A DNA stretch of 64,000 nt from Streptomyces sp. NBC_00670 (GCF_036226765.1 NZ_CP109017.1:6015001-6079000); one strand, 5' to 3'. Shown: positions 47,804-56,379, counted from the first letter of the stretch. Numbers and translations: made by a program. The notes: generated by a model not told the origin, from the letters alone.

Positions 47804-49099
47804 GTGAGCGAAGCCAAGACCGAAACGCTGCAGTACCGCTTTGACGGGCCGGAAGACGCCCCTGTCCTGATCCTGGGACCATCCCTCGGCACCACCTGGC
47901 ACATGTGGGACCGCCAGGTCCCCGAACTGGCCCAGCAGTGGCGGGTGCTCCGGTTCGATCTGCCCGGGCACGGGGGTGCGCCCGCGCATCCGGCCGGGGC
48001 CGTCGGCGATCTCGCCCGGCGGCTGCTGGCCACGCTCGACGCGCTCGGCGTGCAGCGGTTCGGCTACGCGGGCTGCGCGTTCGGCGGCGCCGTCGGCCTC
48101 GAACTGGCGCTGCGCCACCCCGAGCGGCTCGCCTCCCTCGTGCTGATCGCGGCCTCGCCCCGGTTCGGCACGGCGGACGAGTTCCGCCAGCGCGGGGTGA
48201 TCGTCCGCAGCAACGGGCTCGACCCGATCGCCCGTACCTCTCCCGAGCGCTGGTTCACCGGCGGATTCGCGGCCGCGCAGCCCGCGATCACCGAGTGGGC
48301 GGTGCAGATGGTCCGCACCACCGACCCCGGCTGCTACATCGCCGCCTGCGAGGCCCTCGCCGCCTTCGACGTGCGCGGCGAGCTCGGCCGCATCGGCGTG
48401 CCCACGCTCGTCCTGGCCGGCTCCGAGGACCAGGTCACCGGACCGGCCGAGGCGCGCACGCTGGTCGCCGGCATTCCCGACGCCCGGCTCGCGGTCGTCC
48501 CCGGCGCCTCCCACCTCGTCCCGGTCGAACAGCCCGGCGCCGTCACCGACCTGCTCGTACGCCACTTCTCCAGCGCCTGGCAGCAGCCGGTGTTCGACAC
48601 CGCCACCGGCCAGATCCCGCTCCCGGCCGTCCCGGTGCCCCCGGCGCCGGTCGTGGGGCCGGGGACCACGCCGCTGGCCGCGATCGCCCCGGCCGCCGCC
48701 CAGCCCGAGCCGGTGGGCCGGCCCGACCCGTACGACGCCGGGATCAAGGTGCGCCGCGAGGTGCTCGGCGACGCGCACGTGGACCAGGCGCTGTCCGCGG
48801 CGGACGAGTTCTCCGGCGACTTCCAGGAGCTCGTCACCCGGTACGCGTGGGGCGAGATCTGGGACCGCCCGGGACTCGACCGCCGCGCCCGCAGCTGCGT
48901 CACGCTCGCCGCGCTGATCGCCGGCGGACACACCGAGGAGCTCGGCGCGCACGTCCGCGCCGCCCTGCGCAACGGGCTCACCCCCGCCGAGATCAAGGAG
49001 GTGCTGCTGCAGACCGCCGTCTACTGCGGCATCCCCGCCGCCCAGGGCGCCTTCCGGGTGGCCCAGCAGGTGATCCGGGAGGAGACCACCCCCGAGTGA
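47804..49099 (+). CDS. pcaL: PcaL: fused 3-oxoadipate enol-lactonase and 4-carboxymuconolactone decarboxylase
   Basis: The 431-aa protein joins two enzymes of the beta-ketoadipate pathway. Residues about 10-260 are an alpha/beta-hydrolase (PcaD): oxyanion region GPSLGTTWHMWDRQVPELAQ, nucleophile-elbow region YAGCAFGGAVGLELALRHPE and His in VVPGASHLVPVEQPG. A Pro/Ala linker follows at 265-310. Residues about 315-431 are the decarboxylase (PcaC): RREVLGDAHVDQALSAADEF, YAWGEIWDRPGLDRRARSCV and EIKEVLLQTAVYCGIPAAQG. The fusion is known from Streptomyces. In the hydrolase part the elbow reads GCAFGG instead of GxSxGG, so Ser is replaced by Cys or shifted. It stands alone without other pca genes. 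The GTG at 47804 has AAAGGTG upstream. Confidence 0.9.
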   Translation: MSEAKTETLQYRFDGPEDAPVLILGPSLGTTWHMWDRQVPELAQQWRVLRFDLPGHGGAPAHPAGAVGDLARRLLATLDALGVQRFGYAGCAFGGAVGLELALRHPERLASLVLIAASPRFGTADEFRQRGVIVRSNGLDPIARTSPERWFTGGFAAAQPAITEWAVQMVRTTDPGCYIAACEALAAFDVRGELGRIGVPTLVLAGSEDQVTGPAEARTLVAGIPDARLAVVPGASHLVPVEQPGAVTDLLVRHFSSAWQQPVFDTATGQIPLPAVPVPPAPVVGPGTTPLAAIAPAAAQPEPVGRPDPYDAGIKVRREVLGDAHVDQALSAADEFSGDFQELVTRYAWGEIWDRPGLDRRARSCVTLAALIAGGHTEELGAHVRAALRNGLTPAEIKEVLLQTAVYCGIPAAQGAFRVAQQVIREETTPE

Positions 49100-49128
49100 A
49101 CCGGGGGCCCGGCCATGATCCGGGCAGC

Positions 49129-49151
49129 GGGAGCACCACCCTGAGGTGCTC
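49129..49151 (+). terminator. Terminator after pcaL
   Basis: GGAGCACC (49129-49136) and GGTGCTCC (49144-49151) form a perfect 8-bp stem with a 7-nt loop, 30 bp past the stop. Confidence 0.6.
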
Positions 49152-49183
49152 CGCCACCACTGCGCCGGGGGCACGATGGAACC

Positions 49184-49819
49184 ATGAAGTTCACGAAGAA
49201 GACGCACTCCTGTGTCCGCCTCGAGAAGGACGGACGCACCCTCGTCATCGACCCCGGCATGCTCAGCGAGGAGGACGCCGCGGTCGGCGCGGACGCGATC
49301 CTGGTCACGCACGAGCACATGGACCACTTCGACGAGGGCCGGCTGCGGGCCGGTCTCGAGGCCAACCCCGGGGCCAGTATCTGGACCCTGAAGTCGGTCG
49401 CCGAGAAGCTCTCGTCGGCGTTCCCCGGCCGCGTCCACACCGTGGGCCACGGCGACACGTTCACCGCCGCCGGCTTCGACGTCCAGGTCCACGGCGAGCT
49501 GCACGCCGTGATCCACCCCGACATCCCGCGGATCACCAACGTCGGCTATCTGATCGACGGCGGCGCCGTCTTCCACCCCGGCGACGCGCTCACCGTCCCC
49601 GACCATCCCGTCGAGACGCTGATGCTGCCGGTGATGGCCCCCTGGAACAAGATCGCCGAGGTGATCGACTACGTCCGCGAGGTCAAGCCGCAGCGTGCGT
49701 ACGACATCCACGACGCGCTGCTGACCGACCTCGCCCGCCCGGTCTACGACGGCATGATCGGCGGCCTCGGTGGCGCCGAGCACCTGCGGCTCGGCTCCGG
49801 CGCCTCCGCCGAGCTCTGA
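49184..49819 (+). CDS. Metallo-beta-lactamase-fold hydrolase, UlaG-like
   Basis: The 211-aa protein has the MBL metal motif THEHMDHFDEG (HxHxDH), and later metal ligands in VHGELHAVIH, VFHPGDALTVPD and YDIHDALLTD. It is of the short UlaG-like type, where lactone or cyclic-phosphate hydrolysis is known. The N-terminus MKFTKKTHSCVRLEKDGRTL, then IDPGMLSEED, starts at the ATG at 49184 without extension. It lies between pcaL and exonuclease III on the same strand, but each appears to have its own signals. Confidence 0.9.
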   Translation: MKFTKKTHSCVRLEKDGRTLVIDPGMLSEEDAAVGADAILVTHEHMDHFDEGRLRAGLEANPGASIWTLKSVAEKLSSAFPGRVHTVGHGDTFTAAGFDVQVHGELHAVIHPDIPRITNVGYLIDGGAVFHPGDALTVPDHPVETLMLPVMAPWNKIAEVIDYVREVKPQRAYDIHDALLTDLARPVYDGMIGGLGGAEHLRLGSGASAEL

Positions 49820-49845
49820 GCACCCCGGGGCCCGGCCGGACCGCG

Positions 49846-49868
49846 TTGTCGGACCCGCCCGGTAGTTT
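49846..49868 (+). promoter_or_regulatory. DNA-damage-type promoter of exonuclease III
   Basis: TTGTCGGACCC (49846-49856), six bases, then TAGTTT (49863-49868) match the RecA-independent damage promoter pattern. The ATG at 49876 follows after seven bases, so the transcript would be leaderless. Confidence 0.65.
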
Positions 49869-49875
49869 GTAGGGC

Positions 49876-50655
49876 ATGCGCATCGCGACCTGGAACGTGA
49901 ACTCGATCACCGCTCGGCTGCCCCGGCTGCTCGCCTGGCTGGAGAGCAGCGGGACGGACGTGCTGTGCGTCCAGGAGGCCAAGACCACCGAGGAACAGTT
50001 CCCGTCCGACGCGCTGCGCGAGCTGGGCTACGAGTCCGCGGTGCACGCGACCGGCCGGTGGAACGGCGTGGCGGTTCTCTCCCGCGTCGGCCTGACGGAC
50101 GTCGTCAAGGGCCTGCCCGGCGATCCCGGGTACGACGGCGCCCAGGAGCCCCGCGCGGTCTCCGCGACCTGCGGCCCGGTCCGCGTCTGGTCGGTGTACG
50201 TGCCCAACGGCCGCGAGGTCGACCACCCGCACTACGCCTACAAGCTCCAGTGGTTCGAGGCGCTGCGCGCGGCGATCGCCGGGGACGCGGCGGGTGACCG
50301 CCCGTTCGCCGTCCTCGGCGACTACAACGTGGCCCCGACCGACGACGACGTCTACGACCGCGCCGCCTTCGAGGGCTCCACCCACGTCACCCCCGCCGAG
50401 CGCGCCGCACTCGCCTCCCTGCGCGAGGCGGGCCTGTCGGACGTGGTCCCGCGCCCGCTGAAGTACGACCACCCGTACACGTACTGGGACTACCGCCAGC
50501 TCTGCTTCCCCAAGAACCGCGGCATGCGGATCGACCTGGTGTACGGCAACGAACCGTTCGCCAAGGCCGTCCAGGACGCGTACGTGGACCGCGAGGAGCG
50601 CAAGGGCAAGGGCGCCTCGGACCACGCGCCGGTGGTGGTGGACCTGGACGTCTGA
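49876..50655 (+). CDS. xthA: Exodeoxyribonuclease III (AP endonuclease)
   Basis: The 259-aa enzyme belongs to the exonuclease III/APE1 family, which cuts DNA at abasic sites and removes 3' blocks. Signatures are IATWNVNSITARLPRLLAWL, VLCVQEAKTTEEQFP (metal-binding Glu), GRWNGVAVLSRVG, WSVYVPNGREVDHPHYAYKL, VLGDYNVAPTDDDVYD (catalytic Asp/Asn), DYRQLCFPKNRGMRIDLVYG and the final SDHAPVVVDL (catalytic His). The damage-type promoter and leaderless start support induction by DNA damage. Confidence 0.95.
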   Translation: MRIATWNVNSITARLPRLLAWLESSGTDVLCVQEAKTTEEQFPSDALRELGYESAVHATGRWNGVAVLSRVGLTDVVKGLPGDPGYDGAQEPRAVSATCGPVRVWSVYVPNGREVDHPHYAYKLQWFEALRAAIAGDAAGDRPFAVLGDYNVAPTDDDVYDRAAFEGSTHVTPAERAALASLREAGLSDVVPRPLKYDHPYTYWDYRQLCFPKNRGMRIDLVYGNEPFAKAVQDAYVDREERKGKGASDHAPVVVDLDV

Positions 50656-50728
50656 GACACCGGCCGCCGCAGCCGTAGGCCCACCCGCCCCGGCCGCACG
50701 GCCAAAGGCCCAGGCCGCCCGCCCCGTC

Positions 50729-52540
50729 TCACAGCAGCCGCAGGTCCACCGAGTCGGCCAGCGCGGCAAGGCCCGTCGGACCGGGGTGCAGATGGTCGCC
50801 GCTGTCGTACTCCGGCCGCAGCCGCGCCGGGTGGGCGGGGTCGCGCAGCACGGCGTCGAAGTCGAGGAGGCCGTCGAACGTGCCGTCGGCGCGGCGCAGC
50901 CAGGCGTTGACCGCCGTGCGCCGCGTGTCCGCGGCGGCCGTGCATAGCGTCTCGCCCTCGCACGGGGCGATCGTGGCGGCCAGCACCCGGACCCCGCGTG
51001 CGTGCGCCCGGTCGGCCAGTTCACGCAGCCCGGCGATCACCTGGTCCGCCGTGGTGCCCCAGCGGACGTCGTTGACGCCCTCGAAGACGATGGCGGTGCG
51101 TACCGACGTCTGCGCCAGCACGTCACGGTCCAGCCGGTGCAGTGCGCTCACCCCGCCGGTGTCGGTGGAGACCCCGTCGCCCGGGTAGCGGTCGGTGACC
51201 ACGCGGTTCGCGGAGATCCCCTCGTCGAGCACCCCGTAGCGGGGGACCGCGTGCTGCCGCAGCAGCCGGCCGGCCAGCACGTTCGGCCAGCGCCGGTTGG
51301 TGTCCGTGCCGGACTTCTCGCCGTCGGTGATCGAGTCCCCGAGCGCCACCACCGTGCCCGGGCCGCCGCCGGTGCCCCTGCCCGCGCCGCCGCTCACGTC
51401 GACGCCGGTGAGGAACGGCCAGGTCGTCAGCGTCGAGGTGTACGCCTCCGGTCCGGCGTCGCGCGTGTGGTCGCCCGGTTCGCTGAGGTACGACCGTTGC
51501 AGCGCGAGCCGGTGGACGGGCGCCGCCGTGACGGTGCCCGGCAGATGGAAGCTGACCAGCAGATCGGCGTCGGCGGGCACCGCGAACGGCACCGGATCGC
51601 TGACCGCCTCCGCACCCGCCGGAACGGTCAGGCCCCGCGCCCCGCCGAACGACAGCGGCACCGGCCTCCCGGCCGCCGCCGCCCCCGAACCCCGCGCCGC
51701 CACCGTCGCCCCGCCGATCCGTACCGGCGTTGAGGCGAACGTGTTGGCGAACCGCAGCCGCGCCCGCGGCCCGCCCGCGGAGGTGTGCACGACCAGCCGC
51801 AGCGTGCGGTCGGTCCACGGGCCGACCGAGGTGTACCCGGAGGGCGCGGCGGCCCAGCCGCCCGTCCAGCCACGCCCGGCGGACCGCACCGACAGTGCGA
51901 AGACATGCAGGTCGCGGTCGCGCGGCAGCGCCACCGACGCCACCGGCCGGCCGCGTACGAGCGGCACCGTCACCACGTACAGCCGCGCCCGCTCGGCGAG
52001 CGGCCCCGTGGGCGTGTTGAGGTGCGGCAGCGCGAGCGCCTTGGTGGCGAGGGGCCCGGTGCGCCAGTCGGGGGCGGTCAGCCGGTAGGCGGAGCGCGAG
52101 CCGTCCGTGTACCGCACCGTGCCGGAGCCGCCGGCGTCGGCGCCCTCGGCCCCGGTGCCGGCGACGAGGAACGCGAGTGCGTCGCCGCGGCCCCGCAGCC
52201 GTACGGACTGCCCGGCGGCGCGTACGTTGTCCGGCGCGCCCGGGGCGGTGCGCGGCCAGGTCAGCCGGGCGCCCTGGACGGTCAGCGCGCGCCCCGGTGT
52301 CCAGCCGGCCGCCGTCAGGTCCCGCGCCGACAGCGACCGCCCGGCCCCGTCGAAGTCCGCGGCGTCCGGCCGGGCGTCGTCGCTGACGGCCACGTTGTCG
52401 AACAGCCGCGCGAGCGACACGGCGCCGGAACCGGCGCCCGGACCCGTGACCGCCCCCGCCGCCCGCGCGGGCACGCCGGGCAGCAGGGCCCCCGCGCACA
52501 CCCCCAGGGCCGCGGCCACCCACCCGAGACGCAGGCGCAC
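50729..52540 (-). CDS. Secreted SGNH/GDSL hydrolase
   Basis: The 603-aa protein has a signal peptide (ending GVPARAAG) and an N-terminal beta-rich region of about 330 residues. The SGNH esterase domain follows: block I VVALGDSITDGEKSGTDTNR, block II RYGVLDEGISANRVVTDRYP, block III IVFEGVNDVRWGTTADQVIA, and block V DSGDHLHPGPTGLAALADSV. It likely removes acyl or acetyl groups from extracellular glycans or lipids. The start is a GTG at 52540 with GAGAGGAG upstream. The leader contains 14-bp direct repeats, and a TTGACG-17-TAGCTT promoter lies about 100 bp before the start. Confidence 0.92.
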   Translation of the reverse strand: MRLRLGWVAAALGVCAGALLPGVPARAAGAVTGPGAGSGAVSLARLFDNVAVSDDARPDAADFDGAGRSLSARDLTAAGWTPGRALTVQGARLTWPRTAPGAPDNVRAAGQSVRLRGRGDALAFLVAGTGAEGADAGGSGTVRYTDGSRSAYRLTAPDWRTGPLATKALALPHLNTPTGPLAERARLYVVTVPLVRGRPVASVALPRDRDLHVFALSVRSAGRGWTGGWAAAPSGYTSVGPWTDRTLRLVVHTSAGGPRARLRFANTFASTPVRIGGATVAARGSGAAAAGRPVPLSFGGARGLTVPAGAEAVSDPVPFAVPADADLLVSFHLPGTVTAAPVHRLALQRSYLSEPGDHTRDAGPEAYTSTLTTWPFLTGVDVSGGAGRGTGGGPGTVVALGDSITDGEKSGTDTNRRWPNVLAGRLLRQHAVPRYGVLDEGISANRVVTDRYPGDGVSTDTGGVSALHRLDRDVLAQTSVRTAIVFEGVNDVRWGTTADQVIAGLRELADRAHARGVRVLAATIAPCEGETLCTAAADTRRTAVNAWLRRADGTFDGLLDFDAVLRDPAHPARLRPEYDSGDHLHPGPTGLAALADSVDLRLL

Positions 52541-52551
52541 CAGGGGCTCCT

Positions 52552-52588
52552 CTCAAAAGTAGGAACTCGAAAGCAGGAACTCGAAAGT
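52552..52588 (-). repeat. 14-bp direct repeats in the leader of the SGNH gene
   Basis: AGGAACTCGAAAGC (52561-52574) and AGGAACTCGAAAGT (52575-52588) are adjacent. A partial third copy (CTCAAAAGT) lies at 52552-52560. They lie between the promoter and the ribosome site. Confidence 0.75.
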
Positions 52589-52645
52589 AAGAAAACGACA
52601 GGGGAGAACGGAAAGAGGAACTGACGGGACACCAGATGCCTCTTG

Positions 52646-52674
52646 AAGCTAGGGAGGAGGAGGCGAATCGTCAA
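52646..52674 (-). promoter_or_regulatory. Promoter of the SGNH hydrolase gene
   Basis: On the minus strand -35 TTGACG (52674-52669) and -10 TAGCTT (52651-52646) are 17 bp apart. This predicts a leader of about 100 nt. Confidence 0.7.
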
Positions 52675-52746
52675 TGAACCACGGATGAACACACCGGTGC
52701 CGCGCGCTTGTGGTGCACGGCGCGGGGACGATGCCACATTGGACAT

Positions 52747-53190
52747 ATGAACATCCCTTTTCTGGGCAACTGGCGCAAGAGTCACGGTGCGACGGCCCTC
52801 GGGGGTGCGGTGCTCACCGCAGGCGACCCCGACAGCTCCGGCCGTGAGGGGATCGCCGCGCTGCTGGCCGAGTGTGAACTGCTGCGCGCGCAGGCCGAGC
52901 GGGCGGGGGTCGAGCTGGACGACACGGCGGACTCGCTGGCGGCGCTCGACCAACTGGTCCCGCGCTGGCGGGACGACGAGGAACTGCTGCCCTGGCTGGG
53001 CAACGACGCGGGGCTGTACCTCGGCACGGTCATCGTGCGGACGGTGCCCGGCGCGGTCTGGGAGCTCCGGTCAGGGCACCCCGTGGTCCTGCTGGCCACC
53101 GGGCGGGAGGTCGACGTGGTGACGGACGGCCAGGACTGGGCGGTGACCGGCGCACCCGAACTGTCCCAGGTCTACGCGGAAGTGGCGTGA
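52747..53190 (+). CDS. Conserved hypothetical protein (DUF6278-like)
   Basis: The 147-aa protein begins MNIPFLGNWRKSHGA and continues with LLAECELLRAQAERAGVELD, ALDQLVPRWRDDEELLPWLG, NDAGLYLGTVIVRTVPGAVW and a last APELSQVYAEVA. I recall this as a conserved Streptomyces family without known function; the compact alpha/beta pattern suggests a cytoplasmic protein. The ATG at 52747 lies six bases after CACATT, so it may be leaderless. It is divergent from the SGNH hydrolase. Confidence 0.78.
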   Translation: MNIPFLGNWRKSHGATALGGAVLTAGDPDSSGREGIAALLAECELLRAQAERAGVELDDTADSLAALDQLVPRWRDDEELLPWLGNDAGLYLGTVIVRTVPGAVWELRSGHPVVLLATGREVDVVTDGQDWAVTGAPELSQVYAEVA

Positions 53191-53551
53191 GCCCGAGCCC
53201 CACCCCGCGCTTCGGACCGCCCCGCCCCGCGCCCCGAGCCGCCCGCCCCGCGCACCACTCCGCCCCGGGCCCGCGCACGCCCGCGCACACCCCGCGCGCG
53301 CCACGGCCCGCGCCCGTACGGGAGGCCCGCGCCGGCAGCGAGTAGGCTGACCCCGCACGGCTGTCGGTCCGTCGATCGAACGGCACGCGTCACCAGGGGG
53401 AGCAGCGCACCGCACCCGGCCGGCCTTGTCCGGCGGCAGCCGATGATCACTGCTCGCACGGCGGAACCGGCCCGCACGACGGGTCGTCCGCCGACGAGAA
53501 GGAGGTCAGCTGCACGCCGGACGGGCCGGGCCCCCCGGCTCCCTCGTGTCT
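53191..53551. other. Intergenic stretch with an unassigned promoter-like site
   Basis: This 361-bp gap has a TAGGCT box at 53343-53348 without a good -35. A ribosome-like AGGGGGAG at about 53395 has no convincing gene behind it. A GCCGGG/CCCGGC hairpin at 53525-53539 may end the minus-strand gene that follows. I found no RNA gene or family-like protein here. Confidence 0.4.
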
Positions 53552-54313
53552 TCAGCCCGCCCGGTGCGACGGCCGCTCCGACGCCGGTTCGGCGGGCAGC
53601 GGTGTCTGCGCCGCACGGGTCACGTCCGCGACGAGTTCGACCACGTCGGGGCCGTACGCCTGCGAGTTGACGACCTTCAGCAGCAGGACGAACGTGCCGT
53701 TGCCGTACTTGCGGGCGAGCCGCGTGTGGTGGCGGGCGAGGTAGCGCGTGGCCGCCTGGTTGGTGATGGCCCGCTGCCCGGCGAACAGGAACACCGGCCG
53801 CACCTGGTCCGGCTGACCCGCCGTGAGCCGCGCGAGGAGCACGTACTCGGTGACCCCGGCCTCCATCCGGTACCGCTCGGTGCCGATGCGGAACGCCGCC
53901 CGGTCGACGACCGGTTCGGGATCGGTGTGGACCCGAACCCCGGGCAGCATCGCCTGCATGTGCGCCGCCATCCGCCGGTTCGAGCCCGGCCCGCCGACGC
54001 AGAACTCGGTGCGCTCGCCGAAGCCCTGCTGGGCCGCGTCCTGGGTGATCACCTGGATGCCCGCCCCGCACTCCTTGATGAGCGCGGACAGTTCGAGCAG
54101 CGCGAACACGTCGTGGCGGTGCACCGCCAGGTCCGCACTGCCCGCGTCCCGGTTGACCACGAGCAGCGACTCGGAGTGGGCGGGCAGTCCGAAGAAGGCC
54201 TGCTTGCGCCGGAGCCTGCGCCGCCACAGATAGGTGCGGGCGATCCAGCCGAGCGAGGCGCTGACGCCGGCCGCTATCACTCCCAGGACGATGTTGCGCA
54301 CGTCGTCTGTCAT
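53552..54313 (-). CDS. Conserved membrane-anchored hypothetical protein
   Basis: The 253-aa protein has a single N-terminal membrane span (VLGVIAAGVSASLGWIARTY) followed by WRRRLRRKQAFFG. The cytoplasmic part has an alpha/beta pattern with SLLVVNRDAGSADLAVHRHD, ECGAGIQVITQDAAQQGFGE, CVGGPGSNRRMAAHMQAMLP and RYLARHHTRLARKYG, ending in VVELVADVTRAAQTPLP. GGPGSNRRM resembles a nucleotide- or ligand-binding loop. It is a Streptomyces-conserved family whose function I do not know. I took the ATG at 54313; the frame continues upstream through the 14-bp repeat array, which I regard as non-coding. Confidence 0.8.
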   Translation of the reverse strand: MTDDVRNIVLGVIAAGVSASLGWIARTYLWRRRLRRKQAFFGLPAHSESLLVVNRDAGSADLAVHRHDVFALLELSALIKECGAGIQVITQDAAQQGFGERTEFCVGGPGSNRRMAAHMQAMLPGVRVHTDPEPVVDRAAFRIGTERYRMEAGVTEYVLLARLTAGQPDQVRPVFLFAGQRAITNQAATRYLARHHTRLARKYGNGTFVLLLKVVNSQAYGPDVVELVADVTRAAQTPLPAEPASERPSHRAG

Positions 54314-54360
54314 GGCCGCGCATGGTAGCGGCCCCGGCCGCAACGGTGTTCGACGGTCCC

Positions 54361-54454
54361 CGCGAACAGGTCCCCGCGAACAGGTCCCTGCGAACAGGTC
54401 CCTGCGAACAGGTCCCCGCGAACATGCCCCCGCGACCAGGTCCCCGCGAAACAG
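54361..54454. repeat. Seven tandem copies of a 14-bp repeat
   Basis: Units of the type CGCGAACAGGTCCC start at 54361, 54375, 54389, 54403, 54417, 54431 and 54445, strictly 14 bp apart, with one or two changes per copy. The array lies in the 245-bp gap between two divergent genes. Confidence 0.92.
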
Positions 54455-54558
54455 ACGCCCCCGAAGCGTCTCCCGCCGACGCGCGGCGCCCCATGCCTTG
54501 TCGCGGTCATGCCGCCACGGCGTTACGCTGCGCGGACGGTTCTTGACTGGAGGTACGC

Positions 54559-56379
54559 ATGCGTCGTCCCGTCGCACGGAATTGGGCGGTACTCGCGGTC
54601 TCGGCCGCGGTGGTGTCGGTGGGCGCCGCCGCGCCCCCGTCCGCACCGCCGGGCCCGACCGCCGCCACGAGCGCCACACCGGCGAAGGTCCCGGTCGCCG
54701 TCGGCTACGGCGGTGCCGTGGCGAGCGTCGACGCCGACGCCTCGGCGGCCGGCATCGAGGTGCTCAGGAAGGGCGGCAACGCGGTCGACGCGGCCGTCGC
54801 CACCGCCGCCGCCCTCGGCGTCACCGAGCCGTACTCCTCCGGCCTCGGCGGCGGCGGGTTCTTCGTCTACTACGACGCCCGCTCCCGCACGGTGCACACC
54901 ATCGACGGCCGCGAGACCGCGCCGCTCACCGCCGACAAGAACCTCTTCGTCGAGGACGGCAAGCCGCTCGCCTTCGCGGACGCCGTCACCAGCGGACTGA
55001 GCGTCGGCACCCCCGGCACCCCCGCCACCTGGGCCACCGCGCTGGACCAGTGGGGCAGCGAACGGCTCGGTACGGTCCTGAGGCCCGCCGAACGCCTCGC
55101 CCGCCGCGGCTTCACCGTCGACGAGACGTTCCGTTCCCAGACCGCGTCCAACGAGACCCGGTTCCGCTACTTCCCCGCCACCGCGAAGCTGTTCCTGCCC
55201 GGCGGCGAACTGCCCGCCGTCGGCTCCACCTTCAAGAACCCCGACCTGGCCCGCACCTACCGCGAGCTGGCCCGCAAGGGCGTCGGCGCGATCTACCACG
55301 GCGACCTCGGCGCGGACATCGTCGCCACCGCCGCCAAGCCGCCCATCGACCCGGCCGCCGGCTACAACGCCCGCCCCGGCAAGCTGACCCGGAAGGACCT
55401 GGCCGCCTACCGCGCCAAGCTCCAGGCCCCCACGAAGACCGACTACCGGGGCCTCGGCGTCTACTCCATCGCCCCGTCCTCCTCCGGTGGCACCACCGTC
55501 GGCGAAGCGCTCAACATCCTGGAGAAGACCGACCTCTCCAGGGCGAGCGAGACGCAGTACCTGCACCACTACATCGAGGCGAGCCGGATCGCCTTCGCCG
55601 ACCGGGGCCGCTGGGTCGGCGACCCCGCCTTCGAGGACGTGCCCACCAAGGGGCTGCTCTCGCAGAAGTACGCCGACTCGCGCGCCTGCCTGATCAAGGA
55701 CGACGCGGTCCTCACCAGCCCCCTCGCCCCCGGCGACCCGCGCCACCCCGCCGCCTGCGGCGCGGGCGGTACGGCCGCCCCGACGACGTACGAGGGCGAG
55801 AACACCACCCACCTCACGGTCGCCGACAAGTGGGGCAACGTCGTCTCCTACACCCTCACCATCGAACAGACGGGCGGCAGCGGCATCACCGTCCCCGGGC
55901 GCGGGTTCCTGCTCAACAACGAGCTGACGGACTTCTCCTTCGCCCCCGCCAACCCGGCGGTCCACGACCCGAACCTGCCGGGTCCCGGCAAGCGGCCGCG
56001 CTCGTCGATCTCCCCGACGATCGTGCTGGACAAGCACGACCGGCCGGTGGTCGCGCTCGGCTCGCCCGGCGGCGCGACCATCATCACCACCGTGCTGCAG
56101 ACCCTGACCAACTTCGTCGACCGCGGCCTGCCGCTCGTCGACGCGATCGCCGCGCCCCGCGCCAGCCAGCGCAACGCGGCCAGGACGGAACTGGAACCGG
56201 GCCTGTACGACAGCGCGCAGCGGGCCCGCCTCGAGGCGCTCGGCCACGTGTTCTCCCTGAACCCGGAGATCGGCGCGGCGACGGGCGTCCAGCGCCTGCC
56301 GAACGGCAAGTGGCTGGCGGCGGCGGAGAAGGTCCGCAGGGGAGGGGGTTCGGCGATGGTGGTACGGCCGACCGGCTGA
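54559..56379 (+). CDS. ggt: Secreted gamma-glutamyltransferase
   Basis: The 606-aa enzyme is an Ntn hydrolase that cleaves glutathione and other gamma-glutamyl compounds outside the cell. It has a signal peptide (residues 1-27), then GKGGNAVDAAVATAAALGVT-like substrate region (KGGNAVDAAVATAAALGVTE), YSSGLGGGGFFVYYDARS and RTAPLTADKNLF-type loop (IDGRETAPLTADKNLFVEDG). Autocleavage would occur at Thr416 in GENTTHLTVADKWGN, giving a large and a small subunit. The small subunit keeps GSGITVPGRGFLLNNELTDF and RPRSSISPTIV. TGGAGG supports the ATG at 54559. Confidence 0.95.
   Translation: MRRPVARNWAVLAVSAAVVSVGAAAPPSAPPGPTAATSATPAKVPVAVGYGGAVASVDADASAAGIEVLRKGGNAVDAAVATAAALGVTEPYSSGLGGGGFFVYYDARSRTVHTIDGRETAPLTADKNLFVEDGKPLAFADAVTSGLSVGTPGTPATWATALDQWGSERLGTVLRPAERLARRGFTVDETFRSQTASNETRFRYFPATAKLFLPGGELPAVGSTFKNPDLARTYRELARKGVGAIYHGDLGADIVATAAKPPIDPAAGYNARPGKLTRKDLAAYRAKLQAPTKTDYRGLGVYSIAPSSSGGTTVGEALNILEKTDLSRASETQYLHHYIEASRIAFADRGRWVGDPAFEDVPTKGLLSQKYADSRACLIKDDAVLTSPLAPGDPRHPAACGAGGTAAPTTYEGENTTHLTVADKWGNVVSYTLTIEQTGGSGITVPGRGFLLNNELTDFSFAPANPAVHDPNLPGPGKRPRSSISPTIVLDKHDRPVVALGSPGGATIITTVLQTLTNFVDRGLPLVDAIAAPRASQRNAARTELEPGLYDSAQRARLEALGHVFSLNPEIGAATGVQRLPNGKWLAAAEKVRRGGGSAMVVRPTG

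Noticed and set aside
53443..53670. 75-codon plus-strand frame as a small gene
   Set aside because: Its Arg/Pro/Ala-only composition, overlap with the end of the minus-strand gene and lack of a good ribosome site point to a shadow.
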